Under the pieces are notes generated by a model. The model saw only the letters and a list, made by a program, of their open reading frames with translations. It ran no database searches and was not told where the DNA came from. Shown piece after piece: positions 14,424 to 17,948 of a stretch of DNA of 17,948 bases. Where the stretch lies: contig DNCM01000135.1 in NCBI GenBank assembly GCA_003498085.1, positions 1-17,948 of the forward strand, given 5' to 3'. The stretch comes from a bacterium (lineage in GTDB: Bacteria > UBA9089 > UBA9088). A program made the translations under genes and the position numbers. The first letter of the stretch is position 1. Every line of letters begins with the position of its first letter.

Positions 14424-14744
14424 TTATTTATTTGATATGTCTTCCTCTGTAATCCCTAAACTTAGTTCCCTAACCATTTCTTTCATTTCTTCAGTAAGGA
14501 CATCTTCGGCTTTTTTTTGGCAGGAAGATATAGCAGAGAGAATGAGAACCGAAAGCATCTCAAGGTCTTCCTTTGCCTCCTCATCTATCTTTATATCAAT
14601 TACATCCTTTTTCCCATTGCAAACAACCTCAACCATCCCTCCACCAGATATTGCAGTAATCTTCTTTTCCGAAAGCCTTGCTGAAAGGGTATCAGAAATT
14701 TCCTTTATCTTTTCCATATTTTTTAAGAGAGAAAATATATTCAC
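14424..14744 (-). CDS. ybaB: YbaB/EbfC family nucleoid-associated protein
   Basis: A 106-residue protein with the YbaB pattern: an N-terminal amphipathic helix (LLKNMEKIKEISDTLSARL), a three-stranded sheet containing the glycine-rich ISGGGMVEVVCNG turn and the VIDIKID strand, then a long C-terminal helix. YbaB forms tweezer-like dimers that bind DNA. It starts with GTG, whose G is shared with the dnaX stop (TAGTG), and the dnaX-ybaB order is the usual bacterial one. In many genomes recR follows; here bioB follows instead. The dnaX partnership makes the identification solid despite the short length. Confidence 0.85.
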   Translation of the reverse strand: MNIFSLLKNMEKIKEISDTLSARLSEKKITAISGGGMVEVVCNGKKDVIDIKIDEEAKEDLEMLSVLILSAISSCQKKAEDVLTEEMKEMVRELSLGITEEDISNK

Positions 14745-16123
14745 TATTTCACTTCAGATGCAGAAAATATCTCGCATATTTTTTCAATTATATCAATTTT
14801 TTCGGGGGAAGACAATGTAAAACTTATCTTTTTATTGAATAAATCATAGAAAATGTCCTCTACAATCTTTTTATTCTCATCTTTCTCCATAATCCTTCTA
14901 TGTGTATTTTTTCCATCAAAACTAACGGTAATTTTTCCATCGCTTACATCTATTATCTTTGCCTCAGATAAAACAGGCTTTAGTGTTGGTTTTGCCTCCC
15001 CTACCCTTTCCAATATGTCGTCCCACACTTTCATTATGCTATCTTTATCTATTTCTATCTCTTTTGGAATCTGGACATCTTCTTCATGAACAACATCAAG
15101 AAATCCATCTTGGGAAAGCTTTACCAAACTAAGTTCAAGGATAACGTCTGCTTCATCTGGAAGGCGTTTTATCCTTTCTTGTGCTTCACAAAGAACCTCG
15201 GAAGCCTTAATATACCATTCTATTTCCCTGTTATTTTCAACAGCCTCAACGATCATCTCCCTTAATTTCTCAAGAATATCCCTAATGATCTGGGCTGAAA
15301 AGAAACCTTTTTCTATCATCTCTCGGATAATGGATAAAACATCTTTAGTTTTTTTATTTTTTACAGTATCGATTAGTAAAAAGACTGTTTCTTCTTTGCA
15401 TATCCCAAGAACCATTCTTACATCGTTGTCGTCTGCAGCATCTTTATATAGAGCAACTTGTTCCAATATTACCTCTCCATCCCTCAAAGAACCTTGTGCA
15501 TATTTAGATATGGTCTCAATTGCAGAGGGTTTTATATTAAAATTTTCAAGCCCTGTAATCTTTAAAAGGTGCTCCTTTATTGCCCTTTTCTCTATTGTCC
15601 TAAACTCAAAACCCTGTGTCCTTGATACGATTGTCTTTGGAAGTCTATATGGTTCTGTTGTTGCAAAGACGAATATTGCATGAAATGGAGGTTCTTCCAG
15701 GGTCTTAAGGAGGGCATTGAATGCCTCTTGGGTTAGCATATGAACTTCATCAATGATATAGACCTTATACCTTCCAGAGATTGGTACATACCCTATCTTT
15801 TCCCTTAGCTCCCTTATCTGATCTATGCCTCTGTTTGATGCACCATCAATCTCAATGACATCGAGAGACGAACCATTATCAATCTCAAGGCAGGATGAAC
15901 ACTTACAACAACAGACTGGGCTTGGTCCATCTTTACAATTTAGGCACTTTGCAAGAATCCTTGCAACCGATGTCTTTCCACATCCTCTTGGTCCAAAGAA
16001 CAAATAGGCAGGACTTATCCTTCCTGCCCTTACTGCATTGATAAGGGTTTTTGTTATGTGTTCCTGTCCTACTACCTCATCAAATGATTTTGGCCTATAC
16101 TTCCTTGCAAGATTAAGGTACAT
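14744..16123 (-). CDS. dnaX: DNA polymerase III subunit gamma/tau (clamp loader ATPase)
   Basis: A 459-residue clamp-loader subunit. Landmarks: the LARKYRPKSFDEVVGQ opening, Walker A GPRGCGKT at 44-51, a zinc-binding cysteine group spanning Cys60, Cys71-73, Cys75 and Cys78 (a cluster with extra cysteines), Walker B IIDEVHM at 123-129, sensor 1 near TTE (155-157) and the SRT arginine-finger region at 167-169 (commonly SRC). The C-terminal 100 residues form a short domain; the long tau extension of E. coli is absent, and I see no obvious slippery heptamer. It loads the sliding clamp at the replication fork. The start overlaps the upstream TPR gene stop as TAATG, and the stop overlaps ybaB as TAGTG, so the three are cotranslated. 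Confidence 0.93.
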   Translation of the reverse strand: MYLNLARKYRPKSFDEVVGQEHITKTLINAVRAGRISPAYLFFGPRGCGKTSVARILAKCLNCKDGPSPVCCCKCSSCLEIDNGSSLDVIEIDGASNRGIDQIRELREKIGYVPISGRYKVYIIDEVHMLTQEAFNALLKTLEEPPFHAIFVFATTEPYRLPKTIVSRTQGFEFRTIEKRAIKEHLLKITGLENFNIKPSAIETISKYAQGSLRDGEVILEQVALYKDAADDNDVRMVLGICKEETVFLLIDTVKNKKTKDVLSIIREMIEKGFFSAQIIRDILEKLREMIVEAVENNREIEWYIKASEVLCEAQERIKRLPDEADVILELSLVKLSQDGFLDVVHEEDVQIPKEIEIDKDSIMKVWDDILERVGEAKPTLKPVLSEAKIIDVSDGKITVSFDGKNTHRRIMEKDENKKIVEDIFYDLFNKKISFTLSSPEKIDIIEKICEIFSASEVK

Positions 16124-17948
16124 TATCTTTTTATTTTTGCAATGTATACTTTTGCCTCTTTTATTAAGTCTTTCCGCTCCTTATAGTTCTCAATGAGTTG
16201 ACGGAATTCATCATATGCGCCTTTGTAATCACCAGATTCATAGAGTATAACGCCGATTCTAAAAGATGCATCTGGTGCCCAGCTTGATTTAGGATAAAGC
16301 TCATTAACCTTTCTAAAGTAGACAATAGCATCACTTGGAGAATCAGGAAGGTATGTTCTTCCGATCCAATAATATACATTTGATATCTCTTCAGAGGTAG
16401 GATATTCAAGCAAAAATTTCTCGTATCCCTTTCTCGCCAACCTCTTATTTCCATCCTGATAATAAAGTTCACAAATCCTTAAAGAGAGCTTTTTATTTAT
16501 TTCCTTATTTTTCGATTTCTCAATGAATAGCTTATAATAATTTATCGCCCCATTTATCTTCCTCTGTTTTATGAAACATTCACCAATTTGGTATAATACC
16601 TCTTCCAAAAAAGGACTACTCGGCTTTTCTACCAGCTTCTGATAAGCCTCTTGTGCCTCTTTGTATTTTCCCTCATTAAAATAACAAAGACCAATCCTTA
16701 TCCACCCATCTTCTGAAAGATAATGAGTTGGGTGCTGGCTTTGCAGTCTGGAAAATGCCTCCCTTGCCTCACCATATCTTTCTTCCATGAAATAGCTCAT
16801 CCCAAGCCAATATATAGAAGGTGGACAATACGGACTTTCGGGATATTTCGACAAACATCTATAAAACCACTTTCTCGCACTTCCATAATCCTCTTTTTTA
16901 TAGTAGCACCATGCCATTAAATATGTTGCATCATCAGAAAATTCTCCTTTTGGATATTCATTTATAATGGTTTTACAATCTTCTATTGTACCAGTATAAT
17001 CCTTAAGGTTAAATGAAATATTGCTGGAATATAACAATACCTTTTCTCCCAATTCCTTGCTAATTTTTGGAATGCCCCTATATATTGTCTTTGCTTTTTT
17101 TGGATTTCCCAATTTTCTATAGAGAGATGCAGTGTTATAGAGAGCATAAGGAAATAAACTGCTCTTTGGATATTCTTTGACAAGCCTTTCAAATGTTACA
17201 AGGCTTTCTTTATACCTTCCCTCATCTTTTTGTTTTCTTCCTATTTTATAAAGAATATCAGGGCATTTTGGAAATTCTGGGTACATCCCAACAATCTTTT
17301 CAAGGTATTTTTCATCACCAGTTGCCTCTCCTATTGTGTAAAGGAGGTTAAGGGTAAGTGATGTTTTTGGATATTCATCTACCATACTATTGCAAACTGT
17401 CATTGCTTCTGTTATACTTCCTTGTTTTAGATATAGGGTTCCCAGCTTAAAAAAAGCCTCTTCCCTCAAAGGACTTTTTGGAAAATTATCTATAATTCCT
17501 CTATATCCCTTTATCTCCTCATCTTTATCCCCTAATTTTTCTGCAAGCTGGCTTACTAAATAAAAACCATTATCGTCAAGTTCTTGTTCTTTTAATGTGG
17601 ATAAGGCAAGATCTAGTTTCCCAAGTTTAATATAGGAAAAAGAAATACCTAATGTTAATGTCCCTTTCGCTTTTATATAAGCCTTCTCTGCCAACTCATA
17701 TTCTCCAATTTTATATAATGCTTCGGCACAGGCAAGATATAGCTCATCCGTTGGATATTTAATACTTGGAAAAACAAGAATCGCTTCTTTAAAGTTTTTC
17801 ATTTTATAAAAGATGCTAAACAAAATACTAAAAGCCTCATCGGATGGATAGAGGGAGGTAAGTATTTCACAAGATACTTTCGCCTTCTTATAATCCTTCC
17901 TTTCATACCAATATCTAACAACCCACAATAAAGATCCTTTCTTTAGTT
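16123..17948 (-). CDS. TPR-repeat protein, 5' end beyond the window
   Basis: At least 607 residues of tandem tetratricopeptide-type repeats. The frame is open all the way to the window edge: upstream of the TTG at 17928 it continues as LKKGSLLWVVRYWYERKDYKKA, which already forms a TPR helix, so the true start lies outside. At least a dozen repeats follow the Y-x-x-G-x-Y-x-x-A and F-x-x-h-x-x-x-YP-x-S pattern, for example AIVYFRKVNELYPKSSW near the end. It resembles the TPR protein at 552-2750 in style (BamD/YbgF-like) but is not an obvious duplicate. No signal peptide can be judged. It is the upstream partner in the dnaX-ybaB-bioB transcription unit through a TAATG overlap, probably an unrelated function. 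It may be an envelope scaffold or lipoprotein. Confidence 0.75.
   Translation of the reverse strand, partial: LKKGSLLWVVRYWYERKDYKKAKVSCEILTSLYPSDEAFSILFSIFYKMKNFKEAILVFPSIKYPTDELYLACAEALYKIGEYELAEKAYIKAKGTLTLGISFSYIKLGKLDLALSTLKEQELDDNGFYLVSQLAEKLGDKDEEIKGYRGIIDNFPKSPLREEAFFKLGTLYLKQGSITEAMTVCNSMVDEYPKTSLTLNLLYTIGEATGDEKYLEKIVGMYPEFPKCPDILYKIGRKQKDEGRYKESLVTFERLVKEYPKSSLFPYALYNTASLYRKLGNPKKAKTIYRGIPKISKELGEKVLLYSSNISFNLKDYTGTIEDCKTIINEYPKGEFSDDATYLMAWCYYKKEDYGSARKWFYRCLSKYPESPYCPPSIYWLGMSYFMEERYGEAREAFSRLQSQHPTHYLSEDGWIRIGLCYFNEGKYKEAQEAYQKLVEKPSSPFLEEVLYQIGECFIKQRKINGAINYYKLFIEKSKNKEINKKLSLRICELYYQDGNKRLARKGYEKFLLEYPTSEEISNVYYWIGRTYLPDSPSDAIVYFRKVNELYPKSSWAPDASFRIGVILYESGDYKGAYDEFRQLIENYKERKDLIKEAKVYIAKIKR

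Noticed and set aside
14744..16123. Programmed frameshift in dnaX giving gamma and tau forms
   Set aside because: No convincing A-rich slippery heptamer with a following hairpin was seen in the C-terminal half.
1..17948. tRNA, rRNA, riboswitch or CRISPR array
   Set aside because: No cloverleaf, conserved rRNA block, aptamer-like leader or regularly spaced direct repeats were recognised; apart from the first 533 bases the gaps between genes are all short.

Overview
The window is AT-rich and gene-dense. Genes are packed head to tail with ATGA or TAATG overlaps. Signal peptides, TPR/PEGA envelope proteins, a PilB-type ATPase and the start of an outer-membrane protein suggest a diderm (Gram-negative-type) bacterium. 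The clostridial-looking BioB and the gene style would fit an anaerobic candidate-phylum lineage such as WOR-3/Stahlbacteria, but that placement is an impression and was not tested.

Layout. (1) Positions 1-413: the left end of a decayed ISL3-type insertion sequence, with a broken transposase on the minus strand and a recognisable terminal repeat. (2) 552-6051, plus strand, one operon: a TPR-rich exported protein, a CsgG-like/PEGA/beta-barrel envelope protein and PilB, so probably cell-surface or pilus-related. (3) 6091-13466, plus strand, a second operon with its own promoter: PF04199-type cyclase/hydrolase, SRPBCC protein, a three-part PocR-GGDEF-ketosynthase fusion, two tandem ICMT-like membrane methyltransferases, a 41-codon remnant of an outer-membrane protein gene, a second SRPBCC protein and a 7TM-GAF histidine kinase. 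(4) 13521-17948, minus strand, converging on operon 3: a partial TPR protein, dnaX, ybaB and bioB.

The most interesting part is region 3. It looks like a small, membrane-associated polyketide or modified-lipid pathway: a condensing enzyme, two SRPBCC proteins and one metal-dependent cyclase-like enzyme, and two small-molecule methyltransferases. Its condensing enzyme is covalently fused to a sensory PocR domain and to a GGDEF domain. That GGDEF domain has lost the catalytic glycines (KEDEF) but keeps a correctly spaced RxxD I-site, so it looks like a c-di-GMP receptor. A sensor kinase closes the operon. The inference is a carbon-chain-building enzyme directly gated by a ligand and by c-di-GMP; the product is unknown.

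Both plus-strand operons have sigma70-like promoters whose -10 box lies only 6-7 bases before the first ATG, which predicts leaderless mRNAs. Genes inside the operons use strong Shine-Dalgarno sites or stop/start coupling instead.
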